From Rhyacophila brunnea (Eukaryota; Arthropoda; Insecta; Trichoptera; Rhyacophilidae), in NCBI GenBank assembly GCA_022495005.1, contig JAGYXB010000101.1, positions 186,001-250,000 of the forward strand: DNA of 64,000 nt. Direction: 5' to 3'. The notes under the pieces are model-generated. The model saw only the letters and a program-made list of their open reading frames with translations. It was not told where the DNA came from and searched no databases. The position numbers were made by a program, and so were the translations under genes. This document shows positions 1 to 9,959 of the stretch, in pieces; the first letter of the stretch is position 1, and each line of letters starts with the position of its first letter.

Positions 1-118
1 GCGCACGCCTTACAACCTCATCCCTTCCAATCCACCAGAGATCACTCTTCTCTCCAGGCTGCTCAGATCTCTTCTTATCACATGACCGAAGGATTGAAGA
101 ATACATCTCTTTCAGTTG
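1..118 (-). pseudogene. LINE ORF2 C-terminal remnant
   Basis: The minus-strand translation contains FGHVIRRD, then SLERRVISGGLEGMR, then a stop where the family usually reads GRPP-RW. This is the typical C-terminal signature of arthropod non-LTR reverse transcriptases. A second remnant with LER-VISGG lies at 61.97-62.11 kb. It is cut by the window edge. Confidence 0.6.
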
Positions 119-343
119 ACGTTCTATGTATATCTATTTACTATGCAATTGAGCAGAAACCTACAGTGTATCTACTTTGGCGTATGCCCACACATCAGGG
201 GAATGCGTACAACACTTTGGAGACCAATGATCTAGTCATTAATAGAAATCTATAAAAATTACACCTGCTTATATATAATACATTATGCAAACATCATGAC
301 AGATTGTTTTTTTCTTTAAATTGATATGGCCACCTGGGTAGTA

Positions 344-484
344 TTATTTTAAATTGTATTTCAACCAATCGGCAGGATTCTTGATTGATATTTGATCAAT
401 ATCTTCTTGACTGATTCCTCTTTCCTTCATTTTTGGTAAGATATTATTAATGATGTGTGAATAGCCATGTCCACCAAAATCCAT
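344..484 (-). CDS. PTER: PTER exon 6 with stop codon
   Basis: Residues 304-349, from [11 protein letters not shown] to [12 protein letters not shown], then TAA at 344-346. The FGGHGYSHI motif is diagnostic for the family C-terminus. The acceptor is ATTTTTAG. I saw no AATAAA in the 340 bp downstream. Confidence 0.95.
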   Translation of the reverse strand: MDFGGHGYSHIINNILPKMKERGISQEDIDQISIKNPADWLKYNLK

Positions 485-3400
485 CTAAAAATTTCAATGA
501 AAGTTAATAAAGGTGACACCACAGCCAGTGATGCCAACCGTACTATAATTATAGTACAATACCATAATTTTAATTCTGCGAAAAATGTAAAATACTATAA
601 TTTTACGCCAAATATACCAAAGTACTATAATTTTAAAGGATTCAAGACGAAAAATGTTCTTGTACTATATATTTTTCAGAAATACTATAATTTTTACGCC
701 TTTGTACTATGATCAGCATAGAAAAAGATGGCAACACTGACCACAAGCACAAACAAATTTGCAACTTCAGATTCTCAATGTCAGATGTCAGTAATTTCCA
801 AATCATACCAAATACGGATATGAATTTATAATGAGTAGAAAAAACTAGAGGACTAAACCCAGAGCGAATGATAATAATTATAACCTTTCATAATACACAA
901 CATTTGATATTGATTCCAGAACAATTTTAGTTTGGTTGAATTGGTAACCATAGAACAATTTATAGTTACAAAAGATGCCAACCAGATACTAAAAATCAGG
1001 AACTGGAAAAGACGTGCGGAGGACCGTTCCGGGTGGAGGAGGCCAGGACTCGACTTGAGCTGTAGCGCCATCGAAGAAGAAGAACAATTTATATTTTCTA
1101 TGTTGGCAGCATTATTTAAAAAAAAAAAAAAAATAACTACCTATTTTACTATGGGAACTTACCTAATGTTATGTATTTTTTTATCTAAATAATGGCAGCT
1201 CATTCGATACAATTAATATATTTAAGACTTCATCTCAGAGCACAGCTAGTGTGAAGCTTCCTACGAATGAATCTACATAATCGTTTTTTTTAAATTACAC
1301 ATAATATTTAAGATCCTTCAAAATCTTCCAATTAATTTATTATGGTCTTCCATGAAGGATTAGCAGCAAACTTTATTGTGTGAATTGTAATTATTAACTT
1401 TGATATTATTACCAATCTGTGCTTGGTATGTATGTCGTGAGACAACATTACACGGTTAGCCTTTCCTTGATCGACCAGCAACTTGACTTTGGCAATTCGT
1501 TGGATGTCAGACGGCATGTCAGTTGGCGAGTGCAACTGGTAATGGGACACTTCTACTCCAAACAGATCCCACTGGCAGTAGCAACCCAAGTCGCTGAACT
1601 CCAGTACCGATTTATCATCGAGCAGTGTTCCTAAGAGGAAAGAGATTTTAACATATATATCTGGTCTTTGGTTGATTTATGACAAGTACAAAATTTGTAA
1701 TTTTGATATTGATGTATAGATTCAGTAACTTTTGTAAACTCTGTGTTAAATAATATAATAATGTACGATGCAGTTTTAATAATAAAATATTATATACTAT
1801 CTAAATGTGACATAATAGCCTTGTCAGCCTTTCCGCCAGCTTCCAAATAATGTCTCATGATGTGAAATGGAGCATCCCTCTCTCGGTGAGGGTGGAAAGT
1901 GACTCCGCAACCCAATTCTTCCTGCAACTCTCCCACCGCTTCTATGACACGCTTTTCAAAATCTGAAAAAGAATGAATATAACAGTGGTACATAGAAAAT
2001 TATTAAGAATAGTTTTTACATACATACATTGAAAAGTAACATGTGAATTTGCCAGTGGCGAAGGGTGGAGGTAGGCTGTTAAAATCCGCCATAAATAGTG
2101 CACATTAAACTTTTTCAGACATACATATTTTTTTTCATTGAAATAAGACTACAATTCACAGAAAGTGTTGGTTAGTTTTTAAAATTAAATTAAACCCTGA
2201 GAAACCAAGCGATATTAGATAATAGTCAAAAAATACATGTCTATCTATAAAATATCTAAAATTATGCAATTAAATCATACATAACTTTGAATATTTTATA
2301 GATAGAATAATATTTTTTATTTATTATAGTTTGGTTTAGGCAGGGCTTAATGAAATAAAAAAATGAACCAACAATATGTGTAATATGTATTTTTAATCCA
2401 ACGAAAACAAATAACTATGAATGAAAAAGTGTGCACAATTTTGTCGTATCGCCCAAATTAGGCCAAAACTATTATGGTTTCGTTTGGGCAGGGTTTAATT
2501 GATTTTCAAAAACTAACTAACACCATTGTAAATTGTAGCCTTAGTTCAATAAAAACAAATACATATGACTAACAAAGTTTAGTGTGCACTATTTATAGCG
2601 AATCTTAACAGCCTACCTCCACCCTTCGCCACTGGAATTTGCCATATCTGGGATCTCGTCTGACGTCTTCATAAGCGAACACATTACAACTTGTCCATCG
2701 TGCGCGGTTTGGTGATGTATGACTATTTTGTGTCATAAAATTTAGAAGCAACAGGAAGATATTTTTAAGGGCACATACATGGTGATATCGTCATTTTCGG
2801 AAATATATTTTTTTTCAGCAATGGCCAAATTGTTGCTGATTGTCCAGAATCACTCAGTCAGCAGTGGCATCAAAATGGTGCCAATCATCTTCAACAGTTT
2901 AATTAAAAAATAAAGACAAATATTTATTTTTTTGAGATGTTCAAAATTATTTGTAAGTAATCCTTATATTATCAAGATTTTCTCAACGATGAAATCAAGG
3001 TCTACCTTTTATGGGCCACACGCTGGCGATCTCCCCCATGAACCCCGCTTTCACTGTCGGGTCAGCGGCGAACCCCACAGTTAAATCTGTAAGCATCCGT
3101 TCGTAGAGACTCTCCTTAGTTTTTGTAAGAGTAGCAGCATCTTGCATGTCTCCAATGTAATAACCTGTACCGGCAACAATATGCACTCCACTTTCTGAAG
3201 AAATGCGTTTCATGAGCTTTAAATCTGGACCCAGCCCAAATGTTGTATTCTCAACAATCGTTCCTGAAAATAAATAAATAATGTTTGAGTCTATTAGTTT
3301 CAAAGTCGGTAATCTCTGTTTATACTTTTTTAAATATTTTTCTGAATTCTGATGTAAGTATTCATAAAATACCAAATCCAGCTTTGTTTGTTAGTTAAAT

Positions 3401-5785
3401 AGAATTAAACACATAATTTAAAAACACATCCTGCGCCCCTCGGAAATCGTGTCCTTTTTTTTCAAAAAGATTTTTTCTTTTGGTTATATATATTTCTCAG
3501 AAGTCTTTTCAAATTATGTATGTTCAATAAAAGAATGTTACATTCTTAAATCCTGTGAATTATTCGTTGAATAAAAAAAACATACGTTTATTAAATAGAA
3601 TTAAACCGAATGTTGATTACAATGTCTTTTATCAGCCAATAATTTAAATACTATTTTTTTTTCCGATCATGTCCGATCCTAATAGGATTATATGCGCCTC
3701 CACAGAGTGGAGGTTTGTATTGATAGATATTTTTTTTTACGAGAAATGGATGTCAGCCACTTGCTCAACCTATTAGGTCCATACTCTGACTAATTTTTTT
3801 TTTTTGGTTTTTTGCAATTATCTTAAAATAGCGGAATATGGAGATTACCAACCTTGAAACTAATAGCCTCAACTGAAATAGCCATTTAACAATTTTAAAA
3901 TATAATATTATAATAAATGCTTTGTACTAATTCCACAAATTTTGTTTTATAGTCGATAGCTATTTCAATTGTAAAGTCATGATGGAGTAAAAGTAAATTA
4001 CCATGTTCAATTGTAAGTAATTGCTGCTTTCCATCCGTTCTCATTTTTTAAAATAGAACAACACAATAGAAAAAAGACACAAAGTTTAATACAACGAACC
4101 TCCGCCATACTTTTTGTATGCCATCACATCATTGTAGACTGCAGTATCGGTATCCACTCCATTGAACTTTATATTGTACTTGGAAGAATACGGCATTTGT
4201 CGCACGAAGCCTACATTCTGAAGTGTGATTCCATCATTGAAACGATCCTCCAAGTGTGGTGGAGGCGGCCGGTAGAAATGAGAGAAATCCAATGAAAAAT
4301 GTTCATGCGTTAACGTTCTTCCCAGTTTATCAGGTTCGACTGGACCTAAGACTAAAGGAATATTGAGTAATAAAATACGTAGTTAGATATACAATTAGCG
4401 GGTTAACTTCTGAATGTCGCTGTAAGAAGGTACGATACTAAAGTGTGGGGAAATATGGGATAAAACTTAAACACGTGTTATAATATGTTATATTATGAAT
4501 AATAAAAACTGCGTTCAAGGTCTTGGTCTATGGCGACTGGCTTTGGAATATCTGTCTTATTAATCTAGTCTATGTATTGATATACCTACAGGGCTCGAGA
4601 CTTACACGGTAACGTTTTTTTTTGTATTTGGCCTATCATCATGTATTTTTCCTTCTTCCTTCCTCCATGTTTTGGCTTTGCTACAGTCAATAAAAATAAT
4701 CAGTGATGCTGTATACTTGGAGGAACCGAATTGGAGAGTGGCCACTCTGGATGGGGCCAAATTGAAAGAGTTGTTAGAGGGAACCAAAATCCACTTCTGA
4801 TGATAACTCTCGAGGATTTGCTCGATTTAAGATATCGACTCTCCTTTTAGACGATACTCCTTTTCTTCTCCGCAATAAACCAAAAGTTTACTAATAATAA
4901 TTCTAACATCACTCCTGATCGTTTTAGAAATTATGTAAATTGACAAATACGTACACCACGGGAGCGTAAATTGAAATGATAAATTTGGAGGCGTTCCTCA
5001 TTTGAAAAGTGTGATTAGCTGCACTGGAGGGGATTGTTAGTTAATACTTTTAATTTTAACACATAGAAAAGAAGTTCTTAAGATCCTCGTAAGATTTAAA
5101 TAGATAGTAATGAGTCAATTAATTCAGCAATAATAGATAATGATTAATTAAAAAAACACACATATTTAATAAAATGTCTTCTACAAAAAAGTTACCTATC
5201 AGAATCAATAAATTTCTGATGTCTCCAACTCTACACACTTAGTAAACGGTTGCCAGGCAGTAGTGCAGTAGCAAAATTTAAACGAGAATGTGGACATAGT
5301 CGGTACAGCGGAAACGTGAATTCGTGAGATAAAGCTAAGGACATATTGTTCTGCATTATTTTTAACAGCGCCTAACATCTCTATTTTTCTCCAAATATCT
5401 GTATAGGTGTAAATAATAAAACATTAATTTATTTTAAAACATAGGTAAACACGGTGAAAAAAACCTCATTACACCTCTGTCATTTATATCAACTGAAATT
5501 TAGGTAGGTAACGTTGAAAGCTAATGGTTCGATAGGATAAAAATACATTTGATATCAAAGAATGTGGATTCTTTTTAACATCTTTGGGTAATATAATATA
5601 GATTAAATTATTGTATTAAAGTGAAAAACATAACCTATAAGTAACAAATCTACAACAGCTAAAAACATTTATGAATGTAACCAATAACATTGTGACGGTA
5701 TATTATAATTAGTGTGAGAATGATTCAAGTATTGTATTCAGTAATATTAGTTTATGGGACTTTTCCTACCTGTCTGAACCTTCAT
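344..5785 (-). CDS. PTER: Phosphotriesterase-related protein (PTER), six exons, complete
   Basis: Exons on the minus strand are 5785-5770, 4351-4100, 3263-3006, 1962-1798, 1630-1413 and 484-344. Every intron is GT-AG and phases run 1,1,1,1,0. The CDS is 1050 nt, giving 349 residues, the same length as human PTER. It is a TIM-barrel amidohydrolase. Metal ligands are seen at H21 and H23 (THEHF), E167 (MGEIA, glutamate where bacterial phosphotriesterases have carboxylated lysine), H199 (FHPH), H228 (SHLD) and D296 (HDIHT). The mammalian protein has been reported to hydrolyse N-acetyltaurine; the substrate here is inferred at best. The start is the only ATG that gives MKVQT followed in frame by VLG-VEP, as in other PTERs. 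There is no signal peptide, so it is probably cytosolic. No frameshift or stop was found. Introns hold repeats but exons are clean, which suggests a live gene. No other gene is close enough to say anything about its context. Confidence 0.96.
526..739. mobile_element. MITE, CAGTGATGCCAAC family, copy 1
   Basis: The 214-bp element runs from CAGTGATGCCAAC to GATGGCAACACTG (terminal inverted repeats with mismatches). Flanks ACCACAGC and ACCACAAG look like a worn 8-bp TSD, suggesting hAT. It contains five TACTATAATT-like words. It lies inside PTER intron 5. Copy 2 is at 9140-9345. Confidence 0.75.
983..1092 (+). mobile_element. LINE 3'-end fragment
   Basis: Translates as [12 protein letters not shown], then CSAIEEEE, resembling the end of arthropod LINE ORF2 (AxDRxxWR). 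The GAAGAAGAAG run marks the tail. A diverged inverse copy is at 26431-26522. It lies in PTER intron 5. Confidence 0.5.
1413..1630 (-). CDS. PTER: PTER exon 5
   Basis: Residues 231-303, from RTLLDDK to HDIHTKHRL, including D296. The acceptor is TCCTCTTAG and the donor TTG|GTAATA, in phase 0. Confidence 0.95.
1798..1962 (-). CDS. PTER: PTER exon 4
   Basis: Residues 176-230, with H199 (TFHPHRE) and H228 (MSHLD). The acceptor is CTTTTTCAG and the donor GATA|GTATAT. The open frame runs on upstream past the acceptor, but that extension is intron. Confidence 0.95.
2053..2634. mobile_element. hAT-like element, CAGTGGCG family type A
   Basis: The long inverted termini start CAGTGGCGAAGGGTGGAGG and match over roughly 60 bp. 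A perfect 8-bp TSD GAATTTGC lies at 2045-2052 and 2635-2642. No coding capacity. It sits in PTER intron 3. Confidence 0.92.
3006..3263 (-). CDS. PTER: PTER exon 3
   Basis: Residues 90-175. It begins with the conserved GTIVENTT stretch and ends with [11 protein letters not shown], which supplies the bridging ligand E167. The acceptor is TTTTCAG and the donor AAAG|GTAGAC. Confidence 0.95.
3663..3795 (-). mobile_element. tRNA-derived SINE, tail fragment
   Basis: Shares the body of the SINE at 62759-62990 (CATGTCCGATCCTAATAGGA to CCATACTCTGACT) but lacks the tRNA-like head. It lies in PTER intron 2. Confidence 0.7.
4100..4351 (-). CDS. PTER: PTER exon 2
   Basis: Residues 6-89. It contains the LGRTLTHEH motif with metal ligands H21 and H23 and a proline run (RPPPPH). 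The donor is GGAG|GTTCGT, an unusual but valid GT. A competing acceptor AG 6 nt downstream would remove two residues and break the VLG motif. Confidence 0.95.
4834..5065. repeat. Interspersed repeat, copy 1
   Basis: Begins ATCGACTCTCC and ends near GGATTGTTAGTT. A second copy at 7884-8430 keeps the same order of words but is split by a 306-bp element. No inverted ends or coding frame seen. It lies in PTER intron 1. Confidence 0.75.
5770..5785 (-). CDS. PTER: PTER exon 1 (16 coding nt)
   Basis: Encodes MKVQT plus the first base of V6. The donor is ACAG|GTAGGA. The exon is so short that gene finders may miss it. The phase-1 donor fits the acceptor TTTAG at 4352-4356, and the joined codon GTC restores the family motif VLG. 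Confidence 0.9.
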
Positions 5786-5799
5786 TTTAATAAACAGAA

Positions 5800-6280
5800 T
5801 TTAAACTTTGTTGTCAACTTTCATAGATAATATACGTCAACTTTAGTGTCAATTGTCATTCATAGGAGCGCTGTTTTATTTTACTGACTTAATTTTATCT
5901 CAACTCGTGCTTTATCAACTCGGTAAGTTATCATAAAATAAAATGTAAACAATTTTGCGCAAATGACAATGCAGTCTCTTATCTCACTGACATAACGATA
6001 ATGTGAAACAAAGATTGTAAACAAAATTACATATTGAAAGTAAAAATTATACTTATAAATATCTCGGGAAAATAAATTAGGTAGGCAGGTACCTACACAA
6101 CTGTGAGTGATAAGTAGGATTACAGAAGCGAATCTACAAATAAATCGATGATTTTTATGATAATAATATCAAGTATAATTAAACAAAAATTTGAATGTAG
6201 TGCAGATTCTAGAAGAAACTAATTCCCGCCAGAAACAAAATTTTTCGATTATGCTATCGTTACCGTCGTATTACAGCACC
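5800..6280. other. PTER upstream flank, AT-rich
   Basis: No ORF, repeat family or conserved element recognised, apart from the tentative initiator. It probably contains the PTER 5'UTR and promoter. Confidence 0.4.
5854..5888 (-). promoter_or_regulatory. Tentative PTER initiator
   Basis: On the minus strand TCAGTA occurs with its A at 5885, about 100 bp upstream of the PTER ATG. At +28 to +32 lies TGACA, which matches four of five positions of the arthropod DPE consensus. The Inr lacks the final pyrimidine. Weak; other start sites are possible. Confidence 0.2.
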
Positions 6281-6282
6281 CA

Positions 6283-6460
6283 CGGTGGCCTGGTTGGTAT
6301 AGCGGTCGTCTCTGACGCCGTGCTTTACGTGTTCAATCACGCGGGATGGCATATAATGCATGTTGTTTTTTCAATGTGTGTTCAATCCAGTACCTACCAA
6401 CAAGGATCGAATGGTTTGGGCGAATCGCTAACAACCATTCTTCGTAAAAATGGCCTATTA
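6283..6460 (+). mobile_element. tRNA-derived SINE
   Basis: A box-like TGGCCTGGTTGG near 6286-6297 is followed by a B box-like GTTCAATC near 6331. The body word TGTTTTTTCAATG is shared with the outer SINE at 7.45-7.79 kb, so both belong to one family. It cannot fold as a complete tRNA. Confidence 0.6.
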
Positions 6461-6653
6461 ATATAACCACCACTCTGCTTCAATATTCTCCGCTTAGGAA
6501 CAAATAAGGCAATCTACTTTTTGTGCTGTTGCAGTTGTTCGTAGCTCCCGAGCCTTTATTTCAAGTAGGTAGGTAGTGCAATAAAAAGTATGTACTTACC
6601 TACCTACGGATCAAATTACTTCAAATTAAAACTAACGACATAGGTAAGTACCT

Positions 6654-6780
6654 ATTTTTTATGTACTTACTTACATACCTATATAATATTTTTTTTACTT
6701 CTGAAGGATTATGATATTATCATAATTCTTCAGAAGTAAAAAAAATATTATAGGTAAAGGTATGTACATAAAAAATAATG
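6654..6780. repeat. Foldback hairpin, arms about 60 bp
   Basis: The left arm ATTTTTTATGTACTTACTTA to ACTTCTGAAG is repeated inverted on the right with small changes around a centre near 6717. It is a foldback MITE or palindromic repeat. No clear TSD. Confidence 0.7.
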
Positions 6781-7435
6781 ATACCCAAACTTCTTTGGTT
6801 CGATGACCCCTTAAAGGCTGACAGTTTCGACAACGGTGAATAATGACCAATATCTTCATCATATCTTCCTGGATTCAGTTACAAACAAACTTAGAATATA
6901 CTCGTATATGTATTATGTAGGTATTTTATAGGTAGGTACCTACTATAAATTTAATGGAACTGTTAATTCTGTGTTCCGTTGTAATTTTGTATGAATTGTA
7001 TTTTATAAAGCTATTTTAACCTTCTTTGTTGTAGGTATCGGGTCTTTAATGGTTGGTCCAGAAGTTAACAAAGACACCATTTTCCTCAGCTTGTCAGGAT
7101 CTTGTTAAAATTGAATTTTAGTCAGCGTTTCCATGAAAATGGTAAAGTTGCTCCATGCATTCATTTCGCAGCACGCCCTGCTGGACTTACCCATTTCCTC
7201 GGAATCTTCAATTATTTCTTCAATGACTATCAGACAATATAATAAAGTAAACTTTTCAAAAAATACTTTTGTATAAATTGACATGTACCTACCGTATTTA
7301 TGTAATTACAAAAAAGGCGGCAATTGGATACCGAAAACTTTTTTCGAAAGCTTTTTTAAAATTGTCGCTGAACTCCAGACACTAACTAACCCACAGGACA
7401 CTGCTTGGGAATCACTGAGAATTTATTCTTTATCA

Positions 7436-7790
7436 CTCATGGTTGAGTATCATCTGGCAGAGCATTCATCTCTAACGCCGAGGGTTGGCGGCTCTCGTGG
7501 TGAAGTTGGTAAGGCGCTCGCCTTCCACCCGAGAGTTCCTGGGTTCGATTCCCGGTCGTGACAAAAACATTTATGTGTTTTTCTCAAAGCCTGGGTGTTT
7601 GTGATTGTTCAAAATTACTAACAACAACCACCTTGTACGAAAAAGCAAGGACATGGTTATTAATAATTCTAAAAAAAAAAAAAACGCCGAGGGTTACGGA
7701 TTCTAAACCCGCATCTGTCAAAAATACGCACGCTGTTTTTCCAATGCGCGTTTGTTTGACTTCAAGGAACCAATGAGATGGGAGAATGTC
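7436..7790 (+). mobile_element. Outer SINE, split by another SINE
   Basis: The tRNA-like head (GGCAGAGCATTCATCTCTAACG, read across the insert into ACGGATTCTAAACCC) and the body CTGTTTTTCCAATGCG resemble the SINE at 6283-6460. It is interrupted at 7487-7682 by a second SINE. Ends are approximate. Confidence 0.55.
7487..7682 (+). mobile_element. tRNA-Gly-like SINE with poly-A tail
   Basis: A box TGGTGAAGTTGG is at 7498-7509 and B box GGGTTCGATTCCC at 7541-7553. A T-arm can form and the anticodon loop would read TCC. The 5' and 3' ends are not complementary, so this is a SINE head and not a tRNA gene. It ends in a run of A. The flanking repeat AACGCCGAGGGTT (13 bp) at 7474-7486 and 7683-7695 is a perfect retroposition TSD. 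Confidence 0.88.
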
Positions 7791-7883
7791 AGGCTAGACT
7801 TAAAAATATGTAACAATGTAGCTTCTATTCTGTGGATGACCATAATGCTTGCCTTATTGTCTGAAGTCGCTGTTATATATAAT

Positions 7884-8430
7884 GTATCGACTCTCATTTT
7901 TTAGACGATACTCCTTTTCTTATTCGCAATAAGCCAAAAGTTTACTAGTAATAATTCTAACATCACTCCTGTGGGTCTATTCTATACTTATCGAACACTA
8001 AAGTGATAAATAGTATAAAACTTAGGGTAGTTTTGTATCAAAATATTAGCACTTATTGTAACAATTACACGAAGTTGGTTTTTATTGTTGCAATAAGTGC
8101 CATATTTTAACAGCAGCAAGATAGGTGCTGATAAAATATAGCACTTATTGCAACAATAAAAACCAACTTCGTGTAATTGTTACAATAAGTGCTAATATTT
8201 TGATACAAACCTACCCTAAGTTTGATAATATTTATCACTTTATTACTTAGGCGGTCGATAAGTATAGAATAGACCCACTGATCGTTTTAGAAATAACGTA
8301 GATATAATATAATATATTAAATAAGGTATATAAAAAAATGATAAATTTGGAGGCGTTCATAGTTATTGAAAAGGAAAGTGTGATTAGCTGCACTGGAGAG
8401 GATTGTTAGTTCTTACTTTTAACATGTGGA
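7884..8430. repeat. Interspersed repeat, copy 2, split
   Basis: Second copy of the repeat at 4834-5065. The intact copy reads CACTCCTGATCG where this one is opened by the element at 7972-8277, so the older copy gives the empty-site sequence. Confidence 0.8.
7972..8277. mobile_element. Foldback MITE, 306 bp, TSD CTG
   Basis: Termini TGGGTCTATTCTATACTTAT are exact inverted repeats. The 3-bp duplication CTG (7969-7971 and 8278-8280) is proven by the empty site at 4.9 kb. Almost the whole element is one palindrome, with inner arms TTAGCACTTATTGTAACAAT and their complement, so RNA from either strand would fold into a long hairpin. A 3-bp TSD suggests Harbinger-type transposition. Confidence 0.92.
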
Positions 8431-9060
8431 CAAGTACCTACTAGCGAATATGGCAATTTACTTTTTTTTATTATAATCCACATAGATTCACTAGTGTAAT
8501 AATTGTTTAGGTATAATAAATACAAATTCCGTCAACTAAATCATTTTTAATCCTTCCATTTAAACCTAATTATAATAATTATAAATAAAATGTCTACATT
8601 TTTTCGTAGTCGTATAATATAATATACCTATATGTTGACCTGGCTTCAAGGATGGTTTTATGTGTTTGACTTATTAAAATTGGTGGCAGAATTAAATTAA
8701 CTGCATACTTATGTATTTACATAATAATTAACAATATTAGTCATAGCATAGGTATAGCGATGTGCGGATGGCGCCAACGACCGTAACCATCGTAGATTCT
8801 ACAGATTATCATAGAATTACGCATAAATTTAAATGTAGAGTGTTTTAATTGCAATGCGTCATGTTGTGGTTTTCAATGACAAACAACCAGGAATGGCAGG
8901 ATTGATGGACAATAGTTTTAATAATAAAATAACAATGCAGATTTGAATGCCGTCATTTTATTGTATATTTATTAAAACAATCGATGTGATAAAAATCAGT
9001 ATGTTATGCCAAATAATAACATTGAATTAATTAACATTGCGCAAGTGATGCCAGTGTAAT
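8431..9060. other. AT-rich stretch, nothing recognised
   Basis: Only short chance frames; no repeat shared with the rest of the window was noticed. Confidence 0.4.
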
Positions 9061-9061
9061 A

Positions 9062-9957
9062 GCGCCTGTACACATGCATCGGATTACTGTCGGCAATTGT
9101 GCTTATTTTAAACTGTCATGACAATAACTGTTTACAGTCCAGTGATGCCAACCGTACTATAATTATAGTACAATACTATAATTTTAATTCTGCGAAAAAT
9201 GTAAAATATTATAATTTTACGCCAAATATACCAAAATACTATATTTTTAAAGACGAAAAATGTTCCTATACTATATATTTTTCAGAAATACTATAATTTT
9301 TACGCCTTTGTACTATAATCAGCATAGAAAAAAATGGCAACACTGGTTTACACGTAAAAGTGCTGACTGTCTCTACATTCTACAATCTCATTCTCCAAGA
9401 GTAAGCGAGACGCGAGGTTGTCATTTTATAATACCTACTATCTGACAGGTCGTTTTGAAAATTGGAGCTCAAAATGAGTAGTTCGTTTTTTTACCGGCAT
9501 GTTCTTTATCGCTATCTCGCTCTCTGTCGCCCTACTGCGCAGGCGCATATCGAAAATAAACTTACTGTCGCGTTGAATTTGGAACCTTCCAAACTTGTTT
9601 GATTTATGCACGCAATCTTGCCAACTGCAAGATAATATGTTTCCCCATACATTTTATTACTGTGCACAGTATGATTGGAAGGTCCCAAATTCTGATGATT
9701 TATTGCGCGCAAGTAATATTATTTACGATCTGCGCCTGCGCAGTAGAGCGATAGAGGCGAACGTTCCGGTAAAAAAAACGATTTTGAGCTCCGATTTTCA
9801 ATACGACCTGTCAAATAGTAGTATAAAATGACAACATCGCGTCTCGCTTACTCTTGAATAATGATATTGGAGAGACAGTCAGCGCTTTTACGTGTAAACA
9901 TTTATTGTCGTGACGATTGCCGACAGTAATTCCATGCATGTAAGTACAGGTGCTATT
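9062..9957. mobile_element. Large foldback element, about 0.9 kb
   Basis: From AGCGCCTGTACACATGCAT on the left to ATGCATGTAAGTACAGGTGCT on the right the two halves are inverted copies meeting near 9630. Matching inner words include CGCGTCTCGCTTACTCTT and CTGCGCCTGCGCAGTAG. The left arm carries a MITE at 9140-9345 absent from the right arm. No clear TSD. Confidence 0.8.
9140..9345. mobile_element. MITE, CAGTGATGCCAAC family, copy 2
   Basis: 206 bp, very similar to copy 1 at 526-739. GTTTACA occurs on both flanks; the uninterrupted right arm of the host foldback shows the empty site (TTTTACGTGTAAACA). Confidence 0.85.
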
Positions 9958-9959
9958 AG

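Noticed and set aside
467..712. 81-codon plus-strand frame
   Set aside because: It overlaps PTER exon 6 on the other strand and a MITE; the repeated YYNF residues come from TACTATAATTTT repeats.
7130..7245. Possible microexon near 7.2 kb (minus strand, donor GGTAAGTCC)
   Set aside because: A good donor, but the acceptor is weak and the segment is only about 38 bp; no neighbouring exon could be joined.
7494..7562. Possible tRNA-Gly(TCC) gene
   Set aside because: A and B boxes, anticodon loop and T-arm are present, but the acceptor strands do not pair and the sequence runs into a SINE body with poly-A and TSDs.
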